A stretch of DNA of 64,000 nucleotides. Source: Rhabditophanes sp. KR3021 (Eukaryota; Nematoda; Chromadorea; Rhabditida; Alloionematidae). Under the pieces are notes generated by a model, which saw only the letters and a program-made list of their open reading frames with translations, had not been told where the DNA came from and ran no database searches. The position numbers and the translations under genes are program-made. The DNA lies in contig CAUJLY010000001.1 of the NCBI GenBank assembly GCA_963281155.1, forward strand, positions 1,550,001-1,614,000. Direction: 5' to 3'. Position 1 is the first letter of the stretch; the number at the start of each line of letters is the position of its first letter. Below are positions 26,654 to 38,191 of this stretch, in pieces.

Positions 26654-27751
26654 ATGGCTGACACAAATAGTAAAGAAAACATCTGTGTTGACAACACTAA
26701 TGTCCAAAACATTACTAAAAATGTCAGCAAAATCGAAATGAAAGGCGAAGTTTTGCTGACTGACTCCACTGAACGAATGGATCTTCTCCAGGTAAGGAAT
26801 CAAGAAGTATGGGGGTTTTACCAAAGAGCGGCCGCAGCTGTATGGTTTACAGAAGAGGTAATATTATTACTTATTTGGTTTAAATTAATACTTGTATTTA
26901 AGGTTGACTTGTCAAAGGATCGTACTGATTGGGACAAACTAAACGACGGAGAACGCAAATTCCTGTCACATGTATTGGCTTTTTTTGCTGCATCAGATGG
27001 CATAGTCAACGCCAATTTGCTAGAACGCTTCATGGATGAAGTTAAAATGCCCGAGGCTCTCTATTTTTACCGGTTCCAAATCTTTATTGAAAACATCCAT
27101 TCTGAGATGTATTCGAAGCTGATTGAGGCTTACATTACTGATGCAAAGGAAAAGGATAAGTTGTTTAATGCTTTGGAGAACTACCCATGTATCAAGAAAA
27201 AGGCTGACTGGGCTTTGAAATGGATTAATGACAAGGATGCTCCTTTCGGGGAGCGATGCATTGCTTTTGCAGCCGTAGAGGGGATTTTCTTTTCCGGATC
27301 ATTTGCTTCTATCTTCTGGATGAAGAGCAAAGGCAAATTACATGGTTTATGTCAATCCAATGAGTTGATTTCAAGAGACGAAGGCCTCCATCGTGATTTT
27401 GCCTGTCTCATGTATCGCCTTCTAGATGACAAACCAACTCCCGCCAAGATATACCAAATTATTGGCGAAGCCGTTGAAATCGAAAAGGAATTTTTGACGG
27501 AGTCTCTACCATGCTCTCTTCTCGGAATGAATCACGACCTTATGTCTCAATACATCGAATACGTTGCCGATCATCTACTCATGACCTTGGAACTACCCAA
27601 AAAATACAACACTAAAAATCCTTTTGAGTTTATGGAAAATATCTCCTTGCAAGGGAAAACTAATTTCTTCGAAAGAAGAGTAACTGAATATCAACAAGCC
27701 GGTGTCCTTCACAATACTGATGAAGACTTTGAAATTCACGAAGATTTCTAA
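26654..27751 (+). CDS. rnr-2: Ribonucleotide reductase small subunit (R2, class Ia)
   Basis: R2 holds the diiron-tyrosyl radical that starts ribonucleotide reduction in the R1 partner. Exons 26654-26857 and 26903-27751 give 350 residues. Iron-ligand segments are [24 protein letters not shown] (with the radical Tyr) and [13 protein letters not shown]. The C-terminal tail ends EDFEIHEDF, the acidic and aromatic peptide that docks to R1. The 45-nt intron has no stop and keeps the frame, so retention would insert 15 residues (see findings). The N-terminal region before the WGFYQRA helix is short and lacks the usual RFVLFPI segment. The position 5' of the large-subunit gene, same strand, suggests co-regulation. 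Confidence 0.95.
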   Translation: MADTNSKENICVDNTNVQNITKNVSKIEMKGEVLLTDSTERMDLLQVRNQEVWGFYQRAAAAVWFTEEVILLLIWFKLILVFKVDLSKDRTDWDKLNDGERKFLSHVLAFFAASDGIVNANLLERFMDEVKMPEALYFYRFQIFIENIHSEMYSKLIEAYITDAKEKDKLFNALENYPCIKKKADWALKWINDKDAPFGERCIAFAAVEGIFFSGSFASIFWMKSKGKLHGLCQSNELISRDEGLHRDFACLMYRLLDDKPTPAKIYQIIGEAVEIEKEFLTESLPCSLLGMNHDLMSQYIEYVADHLLMTLELPKKYNTKNPFEFMENISLQGKTNFFERRVTEYQQAGVLHNTDEDFEIHEDF

Positions 27752-28426
27752 ACTGTGCTCATTTAACTTTATCCTTTTTATTCAAAATAAATCATTTTAA
27801 ATATTCAAAGTGTTTATGTTGATTTTCACTTTTAAATAAATTGCATAAACATGTTGTTGACACAATGAGGTTATGAAGTGTTCTATATTTTGATTTAGAT
27901 AAAAATCAGTCCTTTCCATAAAGATGTTATTTTTTAGATTTATCTTTGGCAAAACATTTGCTTTCACAAACAGACTTTTGATGTACATATTTTCCTTTAT
28001 TGTGTATTTCTTTTTATTGTCGTTTACAATAGTTTTATTGGAAGTGCAATTTGAATGCCGATGTGTGTAGTAATTGTGATTTACTCATTGACACGCTATT
28101 ATTAGTTTGAGGAGAATTAGTTTTTGTTTTGAAAATGATTATCACGTTACTTTTGATTGGTATTATTAAGTTTTTATAGTGTATTCGTTTGAGGCACAAA
28201 CCTAGCGCATATTGCAAACATTTTAAGATTAAAAGGAGAGGACTCTCATTCGCACTATTTCTTATTATACCATTAAGCTTTTATTATTGTTTAAGGCATA
28301 GATCTAAGTCTAAAATATTTCCCCCTAAAATTAACTATTCCCTTATAAATCTACGCATCTAGATAGTGGATAAAAAGAACCTTTCCTCTCCTCCGTTACA
28401 ATATTCTTTAACTACTTAAAAGATTT

Positions 28427-28434
28427 TTTGGCGC
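28427..28434 (+). promoter_or_regulatory. E2F-type site upstream of rnr-1
   Basis: TTTGGCGC is an exact match to the E2F consensus TTTSSCGC. It lies 121 nt before the RNR large-subunit ATG and 60 nt before its TATA box. RNR genes are classic E2F targets at G1/S, so the position is meaningful. Binding is inferred. Confidence 0.55.
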
Positions 28435-28486
28435 TCATAAAGGTTAATCATCACACGCATTTGCATTTCGGTCTAGACTTGGTGCA

Positions 28487-28494
28487 TATAAAAG
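28487..28494 (+). promoter_or_regulatory. TATA box of rnr-1
   Basis: TATAAAAG lies 68 nt before the ATG, in the expected orientation and distance for the start of the large-subunit transcript. Confidence 0.55.
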
Positions 28495-28554
28495 CATCTT
28501 TTTTATCTTTGCAAATCATTTAATAAATACCCAATCTATTTATAGTTTACCAAA

Positions 28555-30944
28555 ATGAAGAGAGCTACCCAATCTTATGTCATCAAAAGAGATGGACGTG
28601 AAGAACGTGTCCATTTCGACAAAATAACTGCCAGAATTAACAAATTATGTTACAATCTTAACATGGATTACGTAGATCCGGTAAGTTTACCCTTTATTGA
28701 AGTGTTATGTATCCTTTGTAGGCCTCGATTACGATGAAACTGATCAATGGTATCTATCCAGGAGTAACGACAGTCGAATTAGATGACTTAGCAGCCGAAA
28801 TCGCAGCTGGCCAATGTACTGCTCATCCTGATTATGGGACTTTGGCAGGAAGAATTGTGATCTCTAATATGCACAAGCAAACCAAAAAGCAATTCTCCGA
28901 AGTTATGAATGATTTACATACATATTATGATGAAAAGACACAGAAGTTGTGTCCCATGATTAGTCAAGAAGTTAATCAAATCATCCAAGCAAATGCCGAT
29001 CGTCTTAACTCGGCTATTGTTTCAGACAGAGACTTGGGATACACTTATTTCGGTTTCAAGACATTGGAAAAATCTTACTTATTCAAGATTAATGGAAAAG
29101 TGGTAGAAAGGCCTGGACATATGATTATGCGTGTTGCCGTTGGCATTCACAAGGATGACATCAATGGCGCTATCGAAACCTACAATTTGATGTCTGAGAA
29201 ATGGTTTACTCACGCCACTCCCACTCTTTTCAACGCCGGAACATGTACACCTCAACTGTCTTCATGCTTTTTGCTGACTATGTCTTCTGATTCGATTAAA
29301 GGAATTTTCGACACCTTGTCTCAATGTGCATTGATTTCAAAATCTGCAGGTGGAATTGGCTTGAATGTCCATTGTATCAGAGCTAAGGGGTCAGCTATTA
29401 ATGGAACTAATGGAATTTCAAATGGACTTGTCCCTATGTTGCAGGTCTTCAATAATACCGCTAAGTATGTTGATCAAGGAGGCAACAAAAGACCTGGTGC
29501 TTTTGCCATTTATCTAGAACCTTGGCATGCTGATATCTTCGATTTCTTAGAGTTACGAAAAAATGATGGAACTGAATCTAATCGTGCACGTGATTTGTTT
29601 TATGGGCTATGGATTCCTGACCTTTTTATGAAAAGAGCCAAATCCGACGACATGTGGTCCCTTATGTGTCCTAATGAATGCCCTGGCTTGGCCGATTGCT
29701 GGGGACAAGAATTCGAAGCCTTATACGTTAAATATGAACTCGAAAAGAAATATCGAGTTCAAGTCAGAGCAAGAGCTCTTTTGAAGAAGATAGCCGAAAG
29801 TCAAATTGAAACAGGAAACCCCTACATTCTTTACAAAGATGCTTGCAACAGAAAAAGTAACCAACAAAATCTTGGAACTATCAAATGCTCTAATTTGTGC
29901 ACTGAAATTGTTCAGTACTCTTCTCCTGATGAAGTCGCAGTTTGTAATTTAGCTTCAATTGCCTTGAACAAATTTGTTAATGATAAAGATGCAAAAAGAA
30001 CAATGGATTATCCCAAGCTTCATCAAGTTGCTAAGGTTATTACGAAGAATTTGAACAAAGTTATTGATGTCAATTATTACCCTGTTCCTGAAGCTAGAAA
30101 CTCAAATATGAGACATAGGCCTATTGGCTTGGGGGTCCAAGGATTAGCTGATGCTTTCATGTTGTTGAGACTACCATTCACTTCTGATGCTGCTAAAGAT
30201 GTCAACAAAAAGATCTTTGAGACTATTTACCATGGTGCTTTGGAAGCTTCTTGTGAACTAGCTGAAAAAGATGGACCCTATTCAACTTACGAAGGATCAC
30301 CGGTTTCAAAGGGAATTTTGCAATACGATATGTGGAATGTCACTCCGTCTGAACTGTGGGACTGGGCTGCACTCAAGGAAAAGATTGCTAAACATGGAGT
30401 AAGAAATTCATTACTCTTAGCTCCAATGCCAACCGCCTCGACTGCTCAAATTTTGGGAAACAACGAAAGCATTGAACCATACACTTCGAATATGTACTCT
30501 CGTCGTGTATCATCAGGAGATTTCCAAATTGTGAACTCTCACCTGCTTAAGGATTTAATAGATTTGAATTTGTGGTCTGTAGAGATGAAGAAAAAGATAA
30601 TTTCCGAAAATGGTTCAATCCAAAAGATTGACGGCATTCCTTCAGACATCAAAGAACTTTACAAGACAGTGTATGAAATGAGTCAAAAAGAACTAATGCT
30701 GATGGCAGCTGATCGTGGAGCTTTCATTGACCAATCTCAATCCATGAATTTATTCATTGAACGTCCAAGCATCACTGTTATCTGTTCCGTTTTTATCAAA
30801 GGTTGGGAACTTGGCTTGAAGACTGGAATTTATTATCTTAGGACTAAACCATCCATTGATCCAGTCAAATTTACTGTTGACAATGAGGAAAAGAAAGTTG
30901 CTGTTGTGGAAGAAGAACCTGCCTGTATTTCTTGCAGTGGATAA
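28555..30944 (+). CDS. rnr-1: Ribonucleotide reductase large subunit (R1, class Ia)
   Basis: R1 is the catalytic and allosteric subunit that reduces ribonucleoside diphosphates for DNA synthesis. Exons 28555-28680 and 28722-30944, with a 41-nt intron, give 782 residues. The N-terminal ATP-cone begins [17 protein letters not shown], completing over the splice (VDP|ASITMK). The redox-active cysteines lie in [12 protein letters not shown] and ..[34 protein letters not shown] is the conserved finger-loop region, and the tail ends CISCSG with the shuttle thiols. Length matches the family. It sits 803 bp downstream of the small-subunit gene on the same strand. Confidence 0.97.
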
Positions 30945-32445
30945 GTTGACTCTGATTTGTAAAACTAATAATTAAAATGTTTGGCTTTCTTCATTGCATA
31001 TTTTAACCATTTACTATGTTTATCTTTTTTAAGTTGAATAAAGTTTTTAAAGTATTTATTGTTTAATAGTTTGTATGTTTACGCATCATCATAACATATT
31101 TACCTTATATAAAGTATATAGTAGACGATGCCTTTAAACAGTCTCTTTAGTTCATAGTCATCCATAAGTAGTATAATTATTTTTTGCTGCACTTTAACTT
31201 TACTATTTGATAACGCAACAAATCATCAATTTTATATTTGTCCCAAGTTCATTGACATTTGTTAGATTGAGTAGTTGTTTGAACCTAATTTAAGTATATC
31301 ATAATGTCATTATGTTTGAGATTAACTCTATTGCCTTTGTGGATCATGACTAGTAATAGTTTAAGTCAAGTAAATAGTATCTTTATAATGAATGTAATCT
31401 CAATTGTAATGATTTATCTCAATTCTCAGGATATGTGTTACATATATCGATAATGTACTTCGTTCACTATCGTATTATCACTATTTTACACATATATAAG
31501 CATTTATTATAGCTAAATAAAACCACTTCTCTAAGAATATGGATTCAACAAATTCAGCAAGTATTGAAAGTGCTAATGGGGATAACATCCGGAGTGTAAA
31601 CGGGGAACTAATCAAACAGTTAAGAAAAAAATGGTTTATCAATTAAGAAATATGAAAAGTCAAAGGAAAGTTATCACTCTTTTCCTAATAGCTTGGGGCG
31701 AGGCGGAGTTATTCATACAATTTAAAGGTAGCTATGGTATGCAATCTAAAAAACGATATGCAATGGCTGTGATTTTGGGCGAGTAACGTTCAATTGAGGA
31801 GGTGCAAAACGAAATCACTTCTCGGCCAAAAAATCTATTGAGGAGTTTAAGGTAATTGGTGATCTTCAAAATATAAACAAAATATGAAATGAGTACTTGA
31901 AGACAAAGGCTTCATATATTCATGGAACAAGGATCTCAACATCAACGTATAGATATTATATAGACTCCGGAACAGATGATATCAAGTAAAAGGTTACTTT
32001 TTATACAACAAAATTAACTTATAAAGAACATTTTATTTACCATTTAATTATTGTAACATAATTTCATTTTTTACTATACCTGTTTATGTAATTTTTTGTA
32101 AATATATTTGTATCTTAGGTTGTGCTTAGTCAATAATTTGATTGTTTTTATCTGTCTTGTCATTGGTACAACGAAATGTAGATATTTCTGTTGAAATATT
32201 TCACTTGATCTAAGGTGTAATTATGCTTAGTTAAAGGTGGGCTGATTTTGCAGATAATTTGATGGCAAATATAGCCTCTTTCAAAGAAGTGTCCAACCCA
32301 ATCACTTTCATTCATTTTCTTCCTGACCATATTCTTTTACTCTTGATAAATAAAAATAAACTTTATATTATTTTTTTTAATTTAATATTATTAAACAGAC
32401 TGATATATTAAAATTGAAGAATAATTAAAGTTTTAAATATTTAAT
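30945..32445. other. Intergenic downstream of rnr-1
   Basis: Apart from the decayed frame at 31539-31851 and an AATAAA near 31038, this AT-rich stretch shows nothing codable. A 14-nt block ATGGCAAATATAGC at 32263-32276 also occurs at 2800-2813. Confidence 0.45.
31539..31851 (+). pseudogene. Decayed protein-coding gene of unknown family
   Basis: A TATATAAG about 50 nt upstream precedes an ATG (MDSTNSASIES) whose frame stops after 35 codons. The +1 frame continues from within the last codons as MVYQLRNMKSQRKVI, then meets a TAA after ILGE. The same frame resumes (RSIEEVQNEITSRPKN) up to an AG|GTAATT donor-like site. One frameshift and one nonsense codon thus interrupt an otherwise coding-like stretch. 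I do not recognise the family. It could instead be two chance short frames. Confidence 0.35.
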
Positions 32446-33929
32446 CTACTTTCGCGTATTATAGCCACTAATATAACCTGCAGAGTCATACATTGAATTA
32501 ATATTTCCGCAAATGACATACAAGACGTAATTGCCTTGATTTTCAAATGTGTGAATTCCATACCCTTTGACTGAAACAATAAATTGTGAATATTGGTTGT
32601 TAAACATTTTCATTTGAACCTTATCATATGCCAATTTACTTAAAGGAACTCCATCAATTTGGATCAAATCCGGGTTGCTTCCCTTCTGATCTGCATAAAA
32701 TTCGATTTGACAGTCCTTAGCTAATGTATAAAATTGATTTTTTCCATTAAGCCATTCTTCAGTGCTTGGAACGTAATGCCCAAAGTGACCATGGGCGTCT
32801 ACGCGATTGTTGGGATTTTTTAAAATTGAACCAAATCTGTATGAAGGTTTGACACCGGTATAACTTGAAAAGGCAGCTTGTGAATTAGTTATCAGGGAAA
32901 TATTTGTAGGTTGATTGATGTTAAAATTTATATCCATTCCTTTGAAATTAGTATCGTCATCATAAATAGTCATTTGAGAAAGTGGAGTGCATTCAAAATT
33001 TGCTGATGAAACATAAAGTCTAGTCGTAAAATTATTTGTTATCATTCGTTGATCGGCTTTTGTCAAGATAACGCCACATTGTTGAGGACTCTGAACTGGG
33101 AAATATGAGACATAATCTTTTTGGCATGATAATGTTGGTGTATCACATGGATAGTCATGATCAGTTGAGGAGGCAAATGGAGACACAAATGTAAGCATGA
33201 TGGGCGAACTGGCAGAAATTTCTATTGTCATATTACTATCATGTTCAATCACAGCAATATAATATTGATTAGAACCGAATAAAGTATTGTATTGAACATT
33301 CTTATTGAACACTTGAACTCCGTCTTTATACGCATTGATGGCTATAGTAATAAGGCCTGATTGCTGGGTTACAGGTAAAATAGTGACGATTCCGGTTCCA
33401 AGAGCTGATGTAGTTATAGTATCAATGAAGTAATAGGTTCCAGCTGTCTTAATTGAAGGAACAAGATAAAGTTCACTCATAGAAAGAAACGGATCAGAAA
33501 AACGAGCAATAAGCTTGACTTCATCCTTGCAATTTGCAAATATTCTATATTCTTTAAAGCTATTTGCGTAAGTAGCGCCAAATTGTATCGGAACTTTGAA
33601 AAACACCTCTTTCATTGGCAGCATAACCTTAATAAGTGTTTTTAAAATGACTAAATTATGTAATTACTTACTTCATTCGTTTTTCCGTAACTTGCATTAG
33701 TTTCCATTGTAACAGTTTTATTGTCTGAATTTTGATTATACGTAATAGTACATTTGGTATCTTTTGTAGAAGGAATAATTATGATAGATGTAATTGTTGT
33801 GAGGGAAAGATATTCATCAGCAAAGTTAGAAAATGATAAAACAAAATCGGTGCCATCAGTGTCTGCAGTATTTAACGGAGACGCTAATAAACCAACGAAA
33901 ATAAAAGCTGTAACAATTGAATGAACCAT
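32446..33929 (-). CDS. Secreted IgGFc-binding-domain-like protein
   Basis: Exons 33672-33929 and 32446-33627, with a 44-nt intron, give 479 residues. A signal peptide (MVHSIVTAFIFVGLLASPLNTA) is followed by DTDGTDFVLSFSNF, the opening of the nematode IgGFc-binding N-terminal domain family. Its beta-rich body includes CGVILTKADQR, GHFGHYVPSTEEWLNGKNQF and a C-terminal VYVICG-type strand. Related worm proteins are secreted or cuticle/mucus-associated and often expanded. The upstream in-frame ATG at 33959 lies in a 36-bp direct repeat, so the second ATG is preferred. A broken tandem copy lies just upstream and a full paralogue begins at 62957. Confidence 0.7.
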
Positions 33930-33935
33930 TTTCGT

Positions 33936-34007
33936 TTTGTTTGAATATCTTCTTTTCATTCCATTTTATACTTTGTTTGAATATTTTCTTTTCATTCCAT
34001 TTTACAC
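33936..34007. repeat. 36-bp direct repeat (2 copies)
   Basis: Two near-identical 36-bp copies (TTTGTTTGAATAT..TTTTCATTCCATTTTA) lie head to tail at the 5' end of the IgGFc-binding-like gene. The first copy supplies the ATG at 33959, so that codon is probably not the natural start. Confidence 0.75.
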
Positions 34008-34269
34008 CCTGTTTGTTATCAGAATAAGACTTTGTTACTAAAATGATAGAAATAAGTCTGATTAATCAAGTGCAATATAGTGTCACATTCTAAGCACTCC
34101 TATTTTTACTAAAAGTAGATTATTTAGTGCATTTAATCAAAGAAGTAGTGATATCACTAAGTGGTATCCCGAATTCTCGACACTAAAAAAAGATTAACAT
34201 AATACATATATTAATCACGTAGAACTCTTTTTAATATTATAATACCTTTTTTTATGCTAATTTTAGATA

Positions 34270-34760
34270 TATGTATGAAATTGTGCTTTCCCACTTACTC
34301 ATTCTTCAGTACTGGGAAGGTAATGACCAAAATGACCTAACGAAAATCCAGCTGAGTCAGAGTGTTTAGTAATAGAAGCAGCCAAATCTGTAGGTTGGAA
34401 CAAATCCATTGGAACCATAAAATGCAGTTTGAGTGTTTGATTCTAAAGATAAATTTGTTGGATTCATATTGTCTAAAATAACGTTAACTCCTGCAAAATT
34501 ATTTTTGTCGTTATAATTCGAATTGGACATTTTCACTATAGTTCTCGACATTCAATTTTTTACGATAATTTTGAATCTTTTATCGGCCCTTCACCTGAAT
34601 AGGTAAAATTAAACATTCTGTTTTCCCTTGTGCTGTTTGTCATTACAAGGTCGGAATCATCATTTGTAATTTTGAATACTTTATAATTGTACTGATAAAC
34701 ATCAATTTTCAGTTTCACTCTTGGTCACATTAAAATTGGTACAATTTACTGTATTCTTTA
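34270..34760 (-). pseudogene. Broken tandem copy of the IgGFc-binding-like gene
   Basis: The frame at 34366-34551 (NFAGVNVILDNMNPTNLSLE, then FVPTYRFG) is clearly homologous to the neighbouring gene's NFKGMDINFNINQPTNISLI..KPSYRFG. Downstream, in another frame, GHFGHYLPSTEE matches its GHFGHYVPSTEEW, followed by a stop. Upstream, fragments such as KIDVYQYNYKVFKITND resemble the N-terminal half. Frameshifts and stops separate the pieces, so the copy is non-functional. Confidence 0.65.
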
Positions 34761-36290
34761 CATGTCATTGTGATAACTTTTGACAAAAATCAAATTTTTT
34801 AAATATATAATTTTAAGTAATTTTGCAATTAGCATAACATCAATTCAAATGCATCAGATATATCGCAAGAGTTATTTTGTGTTAATCCTGAGATTATTGA
34901 ATTTATTTGATTAACTCTTGATTTAGCAGTCGTTTTAAGCTAATTTTATAAGGATGTAATCAATGTGATATGATTTAAGGTATATGAATTGTCCATTAAA
35001 TTGCAAAATTATCTTCGAAAATGAATATTTAAAGGAACAAATTTTATTAACTGATACAATAATATTTGTGACATTTTTTATAACACTTTACCAACGCATT
35101 TATACCATAAATAGGGTATTTTTTAATTGTTAAATGTTAGCTGATAAAATATACTATTTTTTATTAATACTCAAGCTCAAAATATTTATCAGTAATGCCA
35201 AATGTTTCCGAAAATTCATTTGGAAAGTGCTTTTTTCATATTGCTAATCTTTGATTCTTCTATAATTAATGAGTAAAAAATATGTATGAAACTTAAAGTT
35301 TCAAAGACCAAAACAACAAGGTTAATCTTCTTGCAATAATACCAGCTACATTTATTTGAATCTTAAAAACAATTTTAAATCTTGTAATTGAACTGTATTT
35401 AACAGCATATTAAAGTTTTTAAAAATAGTACTTGTTTTTAATATTCTGTACACTCAAATATATTATTTTTGCAATAATAAAATTAATATGTCCATAAAAT
35501 CCATTCTCATAAATTAATAAATTATAAATGGATCTTGAAAATATCTTTAAAAATAAATTGTTATAGTTGATTCGTATTCTTGCATCAAAAAACAATTTTT
35601 AAAACCATAGATTATCCTTTTCATATCAAAGTTATTCCCTATATTCCCAAAGTTCAAATAACACATTCCCATCAAACTAATCTTTGATTATCCACAAAAA
35701 AATGACAATCTATTTATAACAAACACACGTATTTACACAAAACACTCCAATACCTTGATTACAAAATATCCACCCAAATCAACAATAAAAATAACTGTTT
35801 ATTCGAAAAAAAGACGATAAAGCTTATACTGAATACTTAATGTTTACTAAAATCTCATCACATGTCCCATTGAATAACAAAAGGACATCAAAATATTTAC
35901 ACCTACATATGGCTATAAAAGACCCCTCTAAGTGTGCCCAATATCATTCTTTGTTTATTTATTTATTTATTTTTGTTACTTCTGCAAAATCATCATGTGT
36001 CTATCAAATGGAATCCTTCCATTTAAAATGAAAGGTACACTATCTTTGACATATATTTGAATCATTTTTAAAGGGGTATATCATACGGGTATGAAAAAAT
36101 ATAAATATTCACTAGTCAAAGATTAAAAGCAAAAAAATTCTTTTGATAAACATGTTGATTTGCACTTTTTGTTATTTATTTGCTTTATTTTGAAATTTCC
36201 GTATATAAGGAAAATTTTTGTTAGATTCATTTAGTTTAGGCTATTATTTTTTGTATTTTACTGCTATAATCTACAACAACATTGCCCGCG
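34761..36290. other. Intergenic AT-rich region
   Basis: No coding or RNA feature was seen apart from a TATATAAGG at about 36202-36210, some 85 nt before the next ATG. Confidence 0.45.
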
Positions 36291-36518
36291 ATGAAGAAAA
36301 ATCTTAAGAAAGCTGACAAGCATGAGGCTGATAAGGCCCCTAAGGCTGACGAACCTTCAAAAGCTAAAGGCAAGGCTTCCGCAAAAAAGGGAGACAAAAA
36401 AGCTCCTGCCGCTCCAAAAGAAGCTAGCAGCAGTAAAAAAGGTGCTGGTGGAGGTGGCTTGGCTAAAGAAGGTATCAAAGAAGGAGCTAAAGGTGGCAAG
36501 GACGTCTTACATCATTAA
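36291..36518 (+). CDS. Small Lys/Ala/Gly-rich basic protein
   Basis: A 75-residue intronless frame begins MKKNLKKADKHEADKAPKAD, runs through KGKASAKKGDKKAPAAPKE, and ends with a Gly-rich stretch (KKGAGGGGLAKEG) and DVLHH. Composition resembles histone H1 tails or other small disordered basic proteins, but there is no globular H1 domain. A TATA box lies about 85 nt upstream and an AATAAA follows. G+C is clearly higher than in the flanks, which supports true coding. A C-rich antisense frame was rejected as its shadow. Function unknown. Confidence 0.7.
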   Translation: MKKNLKKADKHEADKAPKADEPSKAKGKASAKKGDKKAPAAPKEASSSKKGAGGGGLAKEGIKEGAKGGKDVLHH

Positions 36519-36821
36519 CAGCTTTTTGTATATAATATTTTTAAAACGATAATAAAAATGTTTTTGATTTTTGTTTATGCAAACTTTGATGTTTACGGTT
36601 GGAGATTAGTTGAACTCATTCTGCGAAAAATATGAAATTGTCTGCTTCCTTTAAAACTGATCTTTATTATTTGTTTGGATAATAAAACAAAATGTATTGT
36701 ACATGCTAAGTTAAAATAATTTATTGAATACAAAAAGGATGTTTTGTATCATCATGATTTCCGTCTTTATGCCTATAAAAGCATGTAATGTCTACTACTT
36801 ACACAATCATAACTTAAGAGT

Positions 36822-37914
36822 ATGGTCTTTCTCGGCACAATAATCAGTGACGTAATATTTGGAGCATCTGTAATTGGAAATTTACTCGCCTTAAGTCTTT
36901 ACAACAATTATAAGGAAAATAATAAAGCCAATGGGTAAGTTACACATTTAAAACATCATAAAAACACTTTCAGCTACATCCTCCTGCTATTCTTTCAATT
37001 TTTCTTCGACATAATATTTTCCTTAACGTCTTACTTGCTTCGCATTGAAATTGTGGTAGTTTCCAAGTACTTAGTGTACCATCTTGTATATTCAGATTCC
37101 TTTTCCATAGCATTCGAGTGGTACCGTCTTATCGTTTCTTTCTATTTTGTGATATTTTACAGCAACATTACTTTTGTCACAGCGACCGTAGTGGGAAGAT
37201 TTTTGCAGGTTACTAATACATTGAGATTGAAAGTTAAACACTTTTTTGGGGCTGTTTTTCTAACAATAATTCCAAATGTTTTGCTGGCTATCAATTTGTG
37301 TACCGTCTTTGATGAGAATACACCGATGAATATAGTTTACCTAAATAACAAAGCGGATAGAATTGTTGACCCGATGTTTACAGAAAAAACAAGGAGTGTT
37401 CCTGTTATTTATGTTCGTTGGAAGTTCTTTTGACTTTAATTTATTTTTAATATAGACTTATTGGAGATCTTATTTGATGGTTTCAAGTTATTGCCTGTTT
37501 CTTTGTATCAATTATGTAGTAATTTTTGTAGTTTACAAAAAATATGCTTCATACTTACAAATTTATTCCAAGTCAATGTCACCCACAACAAATAGAATGA
37601 ATAATGAATTCGTAAAAATTATGTTACTTCAATCAGCTGCTCCTTTAATTCTTTCTGGATTGCCTTTATTAACTTTTATTGGAAGTTTACTTTTGAGTAT
37701 TGAGTTCAGGAATGGAGGAACTTTTGTATTGACGCTTAATGCGTGTTGTCCGATGATTAATAGCTTTTTGTTTATTTTTTTATTAACAAAAAATAGGAGG
37801 ATTTTCGTTAGAAGAGTTAAGAAGATTTGTGGGTTCATGTCTACTACTCCTGTAATTGACACGGTTGCGGTGTCAAGAGTAAATGCTACGAATACAGTGA
37901 ATGAAAGATCATAA
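36822..37914 (+). CDS. Nematode 7TM chemoreceptor-like protein
   Basis: Exons 36822-36934, 36974-37412 and 37456-37914 give 336 residues with about seven hydrophobic segments. These begin at the N-terminus (DVIFGASVIGNLLALSLYNN), followed by a YILLLFFQFFFDIIF segment and a VGRF segment that may correspond to the intracellular end of TM3. Late helices are PLILSGLPLLTFIGSLLLSI and CCPMINSFLFIFLLTKNRR. The last intron has a weak donor (GTTCGT). Family-typical proteins are neuronal or epidermal GPCRs. I cannot assign a subfamily with confidence. A TATAAAAG at 36774 precedes it, and a broken tandem copy follows. Confidence 0.7.
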
Positions 37915-38191
37915 CAATTGATCAAATTAGAATGAAGGAAACTGAGTTTAATTTCAATCATAATATTAAAAATATCATTCAATTTCTGTATCCGGCATGT
38001 GTATCGTTTTGTCAATCCCTTCACTTTCCATTACAAAACAAATTTTCCTTTTGTTTTCTAAAACAATAAACATACGTCTGGTAAATAACATTAACCTTTT
38101 TATGTAAATGGATGTTATTCATAAAGATGAGATCATTTGCAATTATACAAAGGAAGTGTAATAAGTCGAATCATTTACTCAAACTTCAAAA

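Larger units (their letters stand above)
27752..28554. other. Intergenic region between the two RNR subunit genes
   Basis: This 803-bp stretch contains the R2 polyadenylation region (AATAAA near 27786) and the R1 promoter, with an E2F-type site and a TATA box listed separately. No other gene was seen. Confidence 0.5.
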
